Positions 17,246-26,181 of a DNA stretch of 64,000 bases are shown in pieces (the stretch's first letter is position 1; the number at the start of each line of letters is the position of its first letter). Source of the stretch: Streptomyces sp. CC0208 (lineage in GTDB: Bacteria; Actinomycetota; Actinomycetes; Streptomycetales; Streptomycetaceae); the NCBI RefSeq assembly GCF_003443735.1, contig NZ_CP031969.1:3782001-3846000 (forward strand), given 5' to 3'. The translations under genes and the position numbers were made by a program. Under the pieces are notes generated by a model. The model searched no databases and was not told where the DNA came from. It worked only from the letters and a program-made list of their open reading frames with translations.

Positions 17246-17262
17246 TCACCCCCGTCGGGTGA
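17246..17262 (+). promoter_or_regulatory. 17-bp inverted-repeat motif, site 3
   Basis: TCACCC-CCGTC-GGGTGA followed by GGCCCCCGG, 79 bp before the ATG at 17342. Third copy of the element also found at 15853 and 16224. Confidence 0.65.
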
Positions 17263-17341
17263 GGCCCCCGGCCCCGGCCGTGGCCACGCTGAGGACAGCA
17301 CGCAACGGCGGCCGGGCCCACGCCCGGGACGGAGGAGAGAC

Positions 17342-17806
17342 ATGAGCGCGCAGACGTACCTGGCGTACGACTATCCCCTGCTGAGCGTCTTCTGGAGCAT
17401 GTTCCTGTTCTTCCTGTGGATCATGTGGTTCGTCCTGCTCTTCCGCGTCGTCGTCGACATCTTCCGGGACGACGCCATGAGCGGCTGGGCCAAGGCCGGC
17501 TGGCTGGTGTTCACGATCGTCCTGCCCTTCCTGGGCGTGTTCGTCTACGTCATCGCCCGCGGCAAGAACATGGGCCACCGGGAGGCGCGGCAGGCACGTG
17601 CGCAGCAGGAGGAGTTCAACACCTACATCCGGCAGACCGCGGCCGGCGGCCGGTCCAGCAGCGTCGACGAGCTCGCCAAGCTGTCCGAGATCCGCGCCCG
17701 CGGCGACATCACGGACGAGGAGTTCCGCAGGGCCAAGGACCTGGTCCTGACCGGCCACGGCCCGGCGGAGCCCGCGGGTTCCACCTCCGCCACCGGCCAC
17801 CGCTGA
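17342..17806 (+). CDS. Membrane protein with PLDc_N-like helices and C-terminal SHOCT domain
   Basis: 154 residues. Two membrane helices (FWSMFLFFLWIMWFVLLFRV and GWLVFTIVLPFLGVFVYVIA) make a phospholipase-D-nuclease-N-terminal-like module. A charged linker (REARQARAQQEEFN) leads to a SHOCT motif at about residues 110-137 (VDELAKLSEIRARGDITDEE, then FRRAK). SHOCT modules are short oligomerisation elements usually found at protein ends. The function is unknown; this class is frequent in Streptomyces stress clusters. A GGAGGAGAG ribosome site precedes the ATG. The next gene starts 30 bp later. Confidence 0.9.
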   Translation: MSAQTYLAYDYPLLSVFWSMFLFFLWIMWFVLLFRVVVDIFRDDAMSGWAKAGWLVFTIVLPFLGVFVYVIARGKNMGHREARQARAQQEEFNTYIRQTAAGGRSSSVDELAKLSEIRARGDITDEEFRRAKDLVLTGHGPAEPAGSTSATGHR

Positions 17807-17836
17807 GTATCCGGATCACACGAAACGAGGCGCAAG

Positions 17837-18334
17837 ATGACCGCGACACACACCCGTCCGGAACACGCGGCGAAGCAGGAATGGGCAACCGGCATGACCG
17901 CCTTCGCCGCTGTGATGCTCTTCCTCGTCGGCCTGCTCGACATCTTCCGCGGCATCATGGCCATCGCCGAGGACGACATCTTCCTCTCGACGCGCAACTA
18001 CGTGTTCCAGTTCGACCTGACCGGCTGGGGCTGGGTCCACCTCGCTCTGGGCGCGGTGGCCGTGATCGTCAGCATCGGGCTGCTCCGGACCTCGACATGG
18101 GCGCGCGTCCTCGGCGTGGCCATCGCCGGACTCGTCATCATCGCCAACTTCCTCTCCCTGCCGTACTACCCGGTCTGGTCGGTCGTGATGATCACCATCT
18201 CGGGCTTCATCATCTGGGCCCTGTGCGTGGTCCAGCGCGGCAACCTCTACGACCTGTCGGAGGAGCGCCCGGCGTCCGAAGAGCACCGGAGCTACGAGGA
18301 ACGCCGCCCCTACGAGAAGCGCCCACCGGTCTGA
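17837..18334 (+). CDS. Four-helix membrane protein, DUF7144-like
   Basis: A 165-residue membrane protein. Four hydrophobic helices (TAFAAVMLFLVGLLDIFRGI, WVHLALGAVAVIVSIGLL, VLGVAIAGLVIIANF, VVMITISGFIIWALCVVQ) include the GLLDIFRGI and LTGWGWVHL patterns typical of the DUF7144 group. The C-terminal tail is highly charged (SEERPASEEHRSYEERR). It is the second gene of an operon that starts at 17342, and the following kinase gene overlaps its stop by one base. Confidence 0.85.
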   Translation: MTATHTRPEHAAKQEWATGMTAFAAVMLFLVGLLDIFRGIMAIAEDDIFLSTRNYVFQFDLTGWGWVHLALGAVAVIVSIGLLRTSTWARVLGVAIAGLVIIANFLSLPYYPVWSVVMITISGFIIWALCVVQRGNLYDLSEERPASEEHRSYEERRPYEKRPPV

Positions 18335-19704
18335 TGCGACGCGGCGGCAGCACGAGAAGGCCGGGAGGGGAGGGCCCGGCCGTGCAGGCGGGCAGGGCCG
18401 GGCGGGCCCGCCTCGCCGTGCTTGCCCTCCTGGCCTGCATCCTCGTGCCGCTCGTCGCCGCCGGTGTGCGCAGTGTGCTGTGGGCGCTGGCCGGCATCGC
18501 CGGACTGGCGCTGGCCGCCGTCGGGGTGTGGTGGGCCCTGGCGCACACCGGTGCGCTCCGCGCCCTCGGGGCCGCCCTGTCGGTGGCCGCGCCGGTCGCC
18601 GTCCTCGCCCTGTACGCCTCGTACGGCATGCTGGCGCCGGCCCTGCTGTCCCTGGGCCTGTGGCTGCTGGCCCTGACAGCGGCGCGTACGGCCTTGGCAC
18701 CCGGCCCCGTCGCCGCCTTCCCCCAGGCCGACGTGGAGGCACCCCGTACCCCCTGGGTCCTCATGAATCCGCGCTCGGGCGGCGGCAAGGTGGACCGTTT
18801 CGACCTGGTGGAGAAGGCCCGGGCCGCGGGCTGCCGGGTGGTCCTGCTCGACGCGGGCCGGCACCAGGACGTCAGCGAACTGGCCCGGCGGGCCGTCGCC
18901 GAGGGAGCAGACCTCCTGGCGGTGGCGGGCGGCGACGGCACCCAGGCGCTGGTGGCCGAGGTGGCGGCGTATCACGACCTGCCGTTCGTAGTGATCCCCG
19001 CCGGTACCCGCAACCATTTCGCCCTCGACCTCGGCCTCGACCGTGACGATCCGGCGGCCGCCCTGGAGGCCCTGACCCACGGTGTCGAACTCCGCGTCGA
19101 CCTCGGCTACGCGGCGGACCGGGTCTTCGTCAACAACGCCTCGTTCGGCACGTACGCGTCCATCGTCACCGACCCCGCGTACCGGGACGCCAAAGCCCGC
19201 ACGGCCCTGCGCACCCTGCCCGGCCTCCTCACCGGCGAGGACGCGCCCGGGCTCCGGGCGCAGGCCGACGGAACCCGCCTCGACGGACTTCAGGCACTCG
19301 GACTTCAGGCACTCCTCGTCAGCAACAATCCCTACGGACGTGCCGTCGACGCGGCCCGTCCGGGGCGCAGGGAGCGGCTGGACTCGGGGCTCCTGGGCGT
19401 GGTGTGCGTGCGGGTCGGCAACACCGCGCAGGCGGCGCGCATCGTGGGCGGTCCGCGCTCCGGGGGACTCGTCCGGCTGAGCGCCGGGGAAGTCGTCGTC
19501 GAATCCGACACGGGCACTCTCCCGGTCGGCATCGACGGAGAGCACGTCGTTCTGCCGTCGCCCGTCGTGTGCCGCAGCGCTCCCGGGGCACTCCGGGTCC
19601 GCGTGCCGCGCCATCGCCCCCACGCACCGCGTGTCACCGGCGGGGCGGCCGACTGGCCGCGTGTGGCCCGGCTGGCGCTGGGGCGCCCGTCTGTTCCGGA
19701 GTGA
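18334..19704 (+). CDS. Membrane-anchored diacylglycerol/lipid kinase family protein
   Basis: 456 residues. The N-terminal ~125 residues hold four or more hydrophobic helices. A DAGK catalytic domain begins near residue 135 (PWVLMNPRSGGGK) and contains the nucleotide-binding signature AVAGGDGTQALVAEV and the block VIPAGTRNHFALDLG. This places it with YegS/DgkB-like lipid kinases; substrate could be diacylglycerol or another lipid. The ATG overlaps the previous stop by one base (TGATG). Two oddities: an exact 15-bp in-frame duplication at 19285-19314 (GLQALGLQAL), and a stop codon that falls inside the first unit of a 29-bp tandem repeat. Confidence 0.9.
   Translation: MRRGGSTRRPGGEGPAVQAGRAGRARLAVLALLACILVPLVAAGVRSVLWALAGIAGLALAAVGVWWALAHTGALRALGAALSVAAPVAVLALYASYGMLAPALLSLGLWLLALTAARTALAPGPVAAFPQADVEAPRTPWVLMNPRSGGGKVDRFDLVEKARAAGCRVVLLDAGRHQDVSELARRAVAEGADLLAVAGGDGTQALVAEVAAYHDLPFVVIPAGTRNHFALDLGLDRDDPAAALEALTHGVELRVDLGYAADRVFVNNASFGTYASIVTDPAYRDAKARTALRTLPGLLTGEDAPGLRAQADGTRLDGLQALGLQALLVSNNPYGRAVDAARPGRRERLDSGLLGVVCVRVGNTAQAARIVGGPRSGGLVRLSAGEVVVESDTGTLPVGIDGEHVVLPSPVVCRSAPGALRVRVPRHRPHAPRVTGGAADWPRVARLALGRPSVPE
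19285..19314 (+). repeat. Exact 15-bp tandem duplication inside the lipid-kinase gene
   Basis: GGACTTCAGGCACTC occurs twice head to tail, adding five residues (GLQAL) in frame. Exact identity suggests a recent slippage event. Confidence 0.9.
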
Positions 19705-19808
19705 GCGCGACTCGCCGGGACGTTCCGGAGTGAGCGCGACCCGCCGGGACGTTCCGAGGTGAGCGCGACCGCCCGGGACGTTCCGAGGTGAGCGCGACCC
19801 GCCCCGGA
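19693..19808 (+). repeat. Four tandem copies of a 29-bp unit
   Basis: Units begin at 19693, 19722, 19751 and 19780, each starting GTTCCGRRGTGAGCGCGAC. The last is degenerate at its end. The first unit includes the last codons and TGA stop of the lipid-kinase gene, so the array grew from the gene's 3' end into the gap before the convergent GH1 gene. There are no spacers, so it is not CRISPR. Confidence 0.92.
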
Positions 19809-19810
19809 CA

Positions 19811-19820
19811 GCGGCCTCCC

Positions 19821-19829
<9 letters not shown>
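19811..19829. terminator. Hairpin at the end of the beta-glucosidase gene
   Basis: GCGGCCT-CCCTC-AGGCCGC forms a 7-bp stem that spans the stop codon of the minus-strand GH1 gene, between convergent genes. No T-tract. Confidence 0.4.
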
Positions 19830-21179
<1,350 letters not shown>

Positions 21180-21199
21180 GAAAGTCCTTTCAAGATCGG

Positions 21200-22060
21200 T
21201 CACTTGACGGCGCCCGCCGTCAGCCCGGCGACGAGATAGCGCTGGAGCAGCAGGAACCCGGCGACCACGGGGACGCTGACGACCAGCGAGGCGGCCATGA
21301 TCTGGTTCCAGTACACGTTGTTGAGCGTGGAGTAGCCCTGGAGTCCGACGGCGAGGGTGCGGGTGCTGTCGTTGGTCATCACCGACGCGAAGAGCACCTC
21401 GCCCCAGGCGGTCATGAAGGCGTAGACGGCGACCGCGACGATCCCGGGGATCGCGGCCGGCACGACGACCCGGAACAGCGCGCCCAGCGGCCCGCAGCCG
21501 TCCACCAGCGCGGCCTCGTCCAGGTCGCGCGGCACCGAGTCGAAGTACCCGATCAGCATCCAGATCGAGAACGGCAGGGAGAAGGTCAGATACGTCAGGA
21601 TCAGCCCGCCGCGCGAACCGAACAGGGCGATGCCGGTGGCGTTGCCGATGTTGACGTAGATCAGGAAGAGGGGGAGGAGGAAGAGGATCCCGGGAAACAT
21701 CTGCGTGGACAGCACGGTGACCGTGAAGACCCGCTTGCCGCGGAACTCGTAGCGGCTGACGGCGTACGCGGCGAACACCGCGATCACCACCGAGCAGACG
21801 GTCGCCGCGCCCGCCACGATCAGCGAGTTCACGAAGTAGCGCGCGAGCGGGATCGTCGACCAGATGTCGATGTACGGCCGGACGGTCACCTCGCTGGGCA
21901 GCCAGTGGAACTCACCCGTGACGTCGGCGAGCGGCTTCAGTGAGCTGGAGACCATGACGTACACCGGCAGCAGGACGAAGCCGGTGAGCAGGGTGAGGAA
22001 GATCCGCCGGGACCAGAAGAACGAACGCGGCGGAGCCATGGGCGAGTTGGTGCTAGCCAT
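21200..22060 (-). CDS. Sugar ABC transporter permease, MalG type (CUT1)
   Basis: A 286-residue inner-membrane permease with six hydrophobic helices. It carries the EAA loop that docks the ATPase (YFDSVPRDLDEAALVDGCGP), typical of the second CUT1 permease. It starts inside the upstream permease gene (8-bp overlap). No ATPase gene is present; as for other Streptomyces CUT1 systems the shared ATPase MsiK, encoded elsewhere, probably drives it. Confidence 0.93.
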   Translation of the reverse strand: MASTNSPMAPPRSFFWSRRIFLTLLTGFVLLPVYVMVSSSLKPLADVTGEFHWLPSEVTVRPYIDIWSTIPLARYFVNSLIVAGAATVCSVVIAVFAAYAVSRYEFRGKRVFTVTVLSTQMFPGILFLLPLFLIYVNIGNATGIALFGSRGGLILTYLTFSLPFSIWMLIGYFDSVPRDLDEAALVDGCGPLGALFRVVVPAAIPGIVAVAVYAFMTAWGEVLFASVMTNDSTRTLAVGLQGYSTLNNVYWNQIMAASLVVSVPVVAGFLLLQRYLVAGLTAGAVK

Positions 22061-23042
22061 GGGCCGGCTTCCTTCCCCGGGAGGTCAGCAGGAGGTAGAC
22101 GCCCGTCACCACGAGCAGGAACAGCAGCAGGAGTACGGACATGGCGGAGCCGGTGCCGAAGTTCCAGGTGACGAAGGACGCCTGGTAGATGTGCACCGAG
22201 ATCAGGTCCGCGGCCTCCGGGGCCGACCTGCCGAACAGGACGAACGGCGTGTTGAAGTCGTTGAAGGTCCACAGGAACAGGACCAGGAGCAGTACCTGGT
22301 TGACCGGCCGCAGGGACGGCAGCGTGATGCGGCGGATCTGCTGCCACATCCCGGCGCCGTCCAGGGCCGCCGCCTCGTACAGCTCGCCGGGGATGTTCTG
22401 CAGGCCGGCCATGACGATGAGGAAGGCGAACGGCCAGCCCTTCCACACGGACACCGTGAGCAGCGCGTAGAAGCTGTTGTCGCCGATGAGCCAGAAGGAC
22501 GGCTTGTCGGTGAGGTGGAGCTGGTCGTGCAGGACGTGGTTCACCAGGCCGTTGTCGTGCTGGAACATGAACACCCAGGTGATGACGGCCGCGTAGACCG
22601 GCAGGGCGTACGGGATCAGGAAGAGCGCCCGCAGCAGGCCGCGGCCGCGGAAGGTGTCCTGGAGGTAGACCGCCGCCGCGGTGCCGATCAGCCAGCACAG
22701 GCCGACCGACAGCAGGGTGAAGGCCACGGTGACGAGGAACGAGTGCAGCAGCGCCTCGCCGACCGGGGCGTCGAAGTCCACGGACACCTTGTAGTTGTCG
22801 AGGCCGGACCAGGGCGCGGTGCCCCAGTCACGGATGTAGAACTGCGTGAGCTCCTTGAAGCTCATCACGATGCCGATCACCATCGGCACCAGGTGGACCA
22901 GGAGTTCGAGAAGCAGGGCCGGCAGCAGGAGCAGGTACGGCAGGCCGATGCGGCGGATCCTTCCGGGGCGGCGGGGATGCGGATGCGCCGCCCCGGAAGG
23001 GGTCTCGCCCACGGCTGCCTCGGCGGGCGCGGTGGTGGTCAT
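22053..23042 (-). CDS. Sugar ABC transporter permease, MalF type (CUT1)
   Basis: A 329-residue first permease of the CUT1 importer. It has six membrane helices after a polar N-terminus (HPHPRRPGRIRRIG), and the EAA loop reads LQNIPGELYEAAALDGAGMW. ATG at 23042 is used; a GTG at 23051 overlapping the stop of the binding-protein gene is also possible, and either would be coupled to it. It forms a heterodimer with the downstream MalG-type permease. Confidence 0.92.
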   Translation of the reverse strand: MTTTAPAEAAVGETPSGAAHPHPRRPGRIRRIGLPYLLLLPALLLELLVHLVPMVIGIVMSFKELTQFYIRDWGTAPWSGLDNYKVSVDFDAPVGEALLHSFLVTVAFTLLSVGLCWLIGTAAAVYLQDTFRGRGLLRALFLIPYALPVYAAVITWVFMFQHDNGLVNHVLHDQLHLTDKPSFWLIGDNSFYALLTVSVWKGWPFAFLIVMAGLQNIPGELYEAAALDGAGMWQQIRRITLPSLRPVNQVLLLVLFLWTFNDFNTPFVLFGRSAPEAADLISVHIYQASFVTWNFGTGSAMSVLLLLFLLVVTGVYLLLTSRGRKPAHG

Positions 23043-23047
23043 CGTGC

Positions 23048-24364
23048 TCACTTCGTCGGCATCTGCTGCTGGGCCTTCTCCAGCGCCGCCTTGACCGACT
23101 CGGTGGTGACCGCGCGTCCGGCGGCCGCGTCGGCGAACAGGTCCTTCACCGCGGTCCCTACGGCCGTCTCGAACTGCGACTCGTCGGCGACCTGCGGCAG
23201 GGCGGCCGCGCTGGTGGCGAGGGTGTCCTTGAGGACCGCGTTGGCACCCGAGCTGAAGACGGACTCTCCCTGCACGGTCTTCACCGGCGGGATGGAGCTG
23301 TAGGCGGTGTTGAGGATCTTCTGCTCGGCGTCGCCGGTCATGAACTTCACGAACTTCTTGGCACCGTCGATGTTGTCGGTGTTCTTGAAGACGGCCAGGT
23401 TGATGCCCATGACGGCCGAGTTGACCTGGGTGCCGGCGCCCGGGGTGCCGGACTGCACCGGCACGGGGGCGATGCCGTACTTGTCCTCGCTCATGCCCTG
23501 GGACTTGAGGTTGGCGGAGGCGGACTGCCACAGCAGCATGGCCTGCTTGCCCTTGGCGAAGTCGCTCACGGACTGGTTCTGGGCGTACTCGGCGTCGCCG
23601 GTCGGGATGACCTTGTCCTTGGCCATGAGGTCGACGTACTGCTTGACCGCGGCCACCACGTTGTCGTTCGCGAAGTCGGGCTTGCCGTCGGGGGTGAAGA
23701 AGTCACCGCCGTGCTGCTTGGCGAAGACGAAGACGTGGTGGATGTTCTCCGACAGGTTCGCGCCCTCCGCGCCGAGCGCGGACTTGCCCTTGGCCTGGAT
23801 CTTCCTGCCGTCGGCGACCAGTTCGTCCCAGGTGGCCGGGGGCTTGGTGATGCCGGCGTCGGCGAAGATCTGCTTGTTGTAGTAGAGGGCGTAGGACATC
23901 GAGTAGAGCGGGACCGCGGCCGGGTCCTGGCCCTGGGCGCCGGTGGAGCCGAGCGCGGAGTCGACGAAGCGGTCCTTGCCGCCGATCGCGGCGAAGTTCT
24001 TGGCGTTCCAGGGCAGCAGCGCGCCGGTGGCCTGGAGGGAGGCGCTCCAGGTGTTGCCGATGTTGAGGACGTCGGGGCCCTGCCCCGAGGTGGTCGCGGT
24101 GAGGATCCGGTTGAGCAGGTCGGACCAGGGGACGACCTCGACCTTGACCTTGATGCCGGTCTGCTTCTCGAACTTGTCGAGCTCGGGCTGGAGGACCCTC
24201 TTGTCGACCTCGATGCTGGCGCCCTGGTTGGAGGCCCAGTAGGTCAGGGTCTTCGGCGAGTCGTTGGACCCGCCGCTCGTCGACGAGCCGCCGCCACAGG
24301 CGGTCACGAGAGTCATGAGGGAAACGGTGACCGCACCGGCGGCCGCGGCTCGGGTTCTGCGCAT
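23048..24364 (-). CDS. Sugar-binding lipoprotein of a CUT1 ABC transporter
   Basis: Extracellular solute-binding protein family 1, 438 residues. The signal and lipobox (TLVTAC, lipidated C23) are followed by a Gly/Ser linker and the two-lobe binding fold. Typical blocks are GQGPDVLNIGNTW, YSMSYALYYNKQIF and FAKGKQAMLLWQSA. It is the first gene of the import unit. The promoter upstream has an inverted repeat between -35 and -10, a probable site for the divergent ROK repressor. The natural ligand is not shown by sequence; linkage to GH1 suggests a beta-glucoside or cello-oligosaccharide. Confidence 0.93.
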   Translation of the reverse strand: MRRTRAAAAGAVTVSLMTLVTACGGGSSTSGGSNDSPKTLTYWASNQGASIEVDKRVLQPELDKFEKQTGIKVKVEVVPWSDLLNRILTATTSGQGPDVLNIGNTWSASLQATGALLPWNAKNFAAIGGKDRFVDSALGSTGAQGQDPAAVPLYSMSYALYYNKQIFADAGITKPPATWDELVADGRKIQAKGKSALGAEGANLSENIHHVFVFAKQHGGDFFTPDGKPDFANDNVVAAVKQYVDLMAKDKVIPTGDAEYAQNQSVSDFAKGKQAMLLWQSASANLKSQGMSEDKYGIAPVPVQSGTPGAGTQVNSAVMGINLAVFKNTDNIDGAKKFVKFMTGDAEQKILNTAYSSIPPVKTVQGESVFSSGANAVLKDTLATSAAALPQVADESQFETAVGTAVKDLFADAAAGRAVTTESVKAALEKAQQQMPTK

Positions 24365-24444
24365 GGCTCTGGCGTCCCTTCCAGGGAGAGACCCCTGGGC
24401 GCGTTCGTTTCCCGAACACCGCCCCGGAGTTAATTTATGGCGTG

Positions 24445-24473
24445 ATTTAAGACGCGAAGGAAAGTCGCGTCAA
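24445..24473 (-). promoter_or_regulatory. Promoter of the beta-glucoside ABC operon with operator in the spacer
   Basis: On the minus strand: TTGACG (24473-24468), 17-bp spacer, TTAAAT (24450-24445). The perfect inverted repeat GACGCGA-AGGAAAG-TCGCGTC (24451-24471) fills the spacer and overlaps the -35 box, which is ideal for a repressor. The divergent ROK gene starts 52 bp away. Confidence 0.7.
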
Positions 24474-24525
24474 GAGTCGGCGCGGCGGTATCTTGCAGGT
24501 CGAGGCGGCGTCAGAAGGGAACCAC

Positions 24526-25785
24526 ATGGCGGGGCGGAGCGGGCGGACGGTGCGTGACCTGCGACGGGGCAATCGGACCGCCGTACTGCAACGGTTGTAT
24601 TTCGACGGCCCGATGAGCCGCTTCGAGCTGGCCCCGGCCACCGGCCTGAGCGGCGGCTCCATCAGCAACGTGGTCGCCGAACTGGTCGCGGACGGCCTGG
24701 TCGAGGAGGCCGGCACCGTCGAGTCCGACGGTGGCCGCCCCCGCACCCTGCTGCGCGTCGCCCCCTCCGGCGGCCACATGATCGGCGTCGACGTCGGCGA
24801 GACCCGCGTCCGCGTCGAGCTCTTCGACCTCACCCTCACCGAACTGGCCCGCACCGAACGGCCCCTGGAGCGGCACGGCTACGACGTCGAGGTCGTCGTG
24901 GGCCACATCCGCGACGGCATCGCCGAGGTCCTCGCCGGCACGGACGTCACCCCCGAGCAGCTGCTGGGCGTCGGCATCGGGGTTCCCGGCATCGTGGCCC
25001 GCACCCCGGGGCAGGGCGCGGTGGTCCACGGGCAGACGATGGGCTGGGACGCCGTACCGCTGGAGTCCCTGCTGCGTTCGACCTGTGAACTCCCCGACTC
25101 CATCCCGTACTTCATCGACAACGGCGCCCGCACGCTCGGCCAGGCCGAGCTGTGGTTCGGCGCCGGCCGGGGTTCGCGCAACGCGGTCGTCGTCCTCTTC
25201 GGGTCGGGCATCGGCGCCTGTCTCGTCACCGAGGGGGTGGAGTACGGCCGCGCCCTGGAGTGGGGACATGTGACCGTACGGGTCAGGGGTCGCCGCTGCC
25301 GCTGCGGGGCCCTCGGCTGTCTGGAGGCGTACGCGGGCGCGGGCGCGCTCGTCGACCGCTGGCGCGAGGCGGGCGGCCGGCCGCCCGAGGGCACCGACGA
25401 GGAGACCGCACTGGCCGCGCTGCTGGCGGCCGCCCACCCGGCCGGGAACGCCGAGGCCGACCCGGTGGCACTCGCCGTCCTGGAGGAGACCGCCGAGTAC
25501 GTGGGGGCAGGTCTGTCCGACCTGGTCAACCTCTTCCAGCCCGAACGCATCCTCATCGGCGGCTGGGCCGGTCTCCAGCTCGGCCCCCGCTTCCTGCCCG
25601 CCGTACGCCGGTACGCCGACGCGTACGCCCTGCGGCACCCGGCCGAACGTGTCTCCATCGACCTCGGCAAGCTCGGCCCCGACGCGGTCACGGTCGGCGC
25701 GGCGAGTCTGCCCCTCGCCGACCTCTTCGCCCGGGGCGGGCGGCCCGACGCGCACAGGCAGGACCGCGAGGACGCGACCGGCTGA
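24526..25785 (+). CDS. ROK-family transcriptional repressor
   Basis: A 419-residue sugar-responsive regulator. The N-terminal winged helix is visible (MSRFELAPATGLSGGSISNV). The ROK sugar-kinase-like domain has GVDVGETRVRVELFD, the active-site-like block FIDNGARTLGQAE, EWGHVTV and the zinc cluster CRCGALGCLEAY. ATG at 24526 is supported by GAAGGGA; a TTG at 24493 is less likely. Divergent from the ABC/GH1 operon and next to an inverted repeat in that promoter, it most likely represses sugar import until the sugar is present. Confidence 0.92.
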   Translation: MAGRSGRTVRDLRRGNRTAVLQRLYFDGPMSRFELAPATGLSGGSISNVVAELVADGLVEEAGTVESDGGRPRTLLRVAPSGGHMIGVDVGETRVRVELFDLTLTELARTERPLERHGYDVEVVVGHIRDGIAEVLAGTDVTPEQLLGVGIGVPGIVARTPGQGAVVHGQTMGWDAVPLESLLRSTCELPDSIPYFIDNGARTLGQAELWFGAGRGSRNAVVVLFGSGIGACLVTEGVEYGRALEWGHVTVRVRGRRCRCGALGCLEAYAGAGALVDRWREAGGRPPEGTDEETALAALLAAAHPAGNAEADPVALAVLEETAEYVGAGLSDLVNLFQPERILIGGWAGLQLGPRFLPAVRRYADAYALRHPAERVSIDLGKLGPDAVTVGAASLPLADLFARGGRPDAHRQDREDATG

Positions 25786-25872
25786 CCGGAGCTGGAGCGC
25801 GAGCGGCCGGGGCGCTGCCGTCGGCGTCACCGGCGGATCAACACCCCGTCCCCGGCACGGCGCCGGCCCCGG

Positions 25873-26166
25873 TCAGACCACCGGGTCGAGGAACGTCAGT
25901 ACAGAGGCGTCCTCCTCGATCAGCGGAGTGAGCGCGGCGTTGAACGGGCCGCCGTACGGGGCCTTCAGGTGCGCCTGGAACGCGTCCTCGTCCCGGTAGA
26001 CCTCGAAGATCCAGAAGGCGCGGGGGTGGGACGCCTTGGTGTAGACGTCGAAGACGAGGTTGCCCTCCTCCGCACGCACCTTGCCGGCGTACTCCGTGAT
26101 CATGCGCGCGACCTCGTCCTGCGCTCCCTCACGGGCGGTGAACTCGGCGAGCAGGGTCTTCTTCAC
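25873..26166 (-). CDS. Antibiotic biosynthesis monooxygenase (ABM) domain protein
   Basis: A 97-residue dimeric alpha/beta-barrel protein. The ABM pattern is clear: LLAEFTAREGAQDEVARMI, GNLVFDVYTKASHPRAFWIF, EVYRDEDAFQAHL. Such proteins act as quinol monooxygenases or simply as small oxidoreductases; substrate unknown. GTG start behind AAGGA. It begins 15 bp after the GH32 stop on the same strand and is probably co-transcribed with it, although a role in fructan use is not obvious. Confidence 0.88.
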   Translation of the reverse strand: MKKTLLAEFTAREGAQDEVARMITEYAGKVRAEEGNLVFDVYTKASHPRAFWIFEVYRDEDAFQAHLKAPYGGPFNAALTPLIEEDASVLTFLDPVV

Positions 26167-26181
26167 GGTGTGGTGTCCTTG

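Noticed and set aside
19693..19808. CRISPR array
   Set aside because: Repeats are directly adjacent with no spacers, and no cas genes are near.
22504..22526. TTGTCGGTG as a third PafBC promoter
   Set aside because: It is inside a permease gene, on the antisense strand, and CTGGTC stands where TANNNT is needed.
23373..23395. TTGTCGGTG as a PafBC promoter
   Set aside because: Inside the binding-protein gene; the -10 position reads GACGGC.
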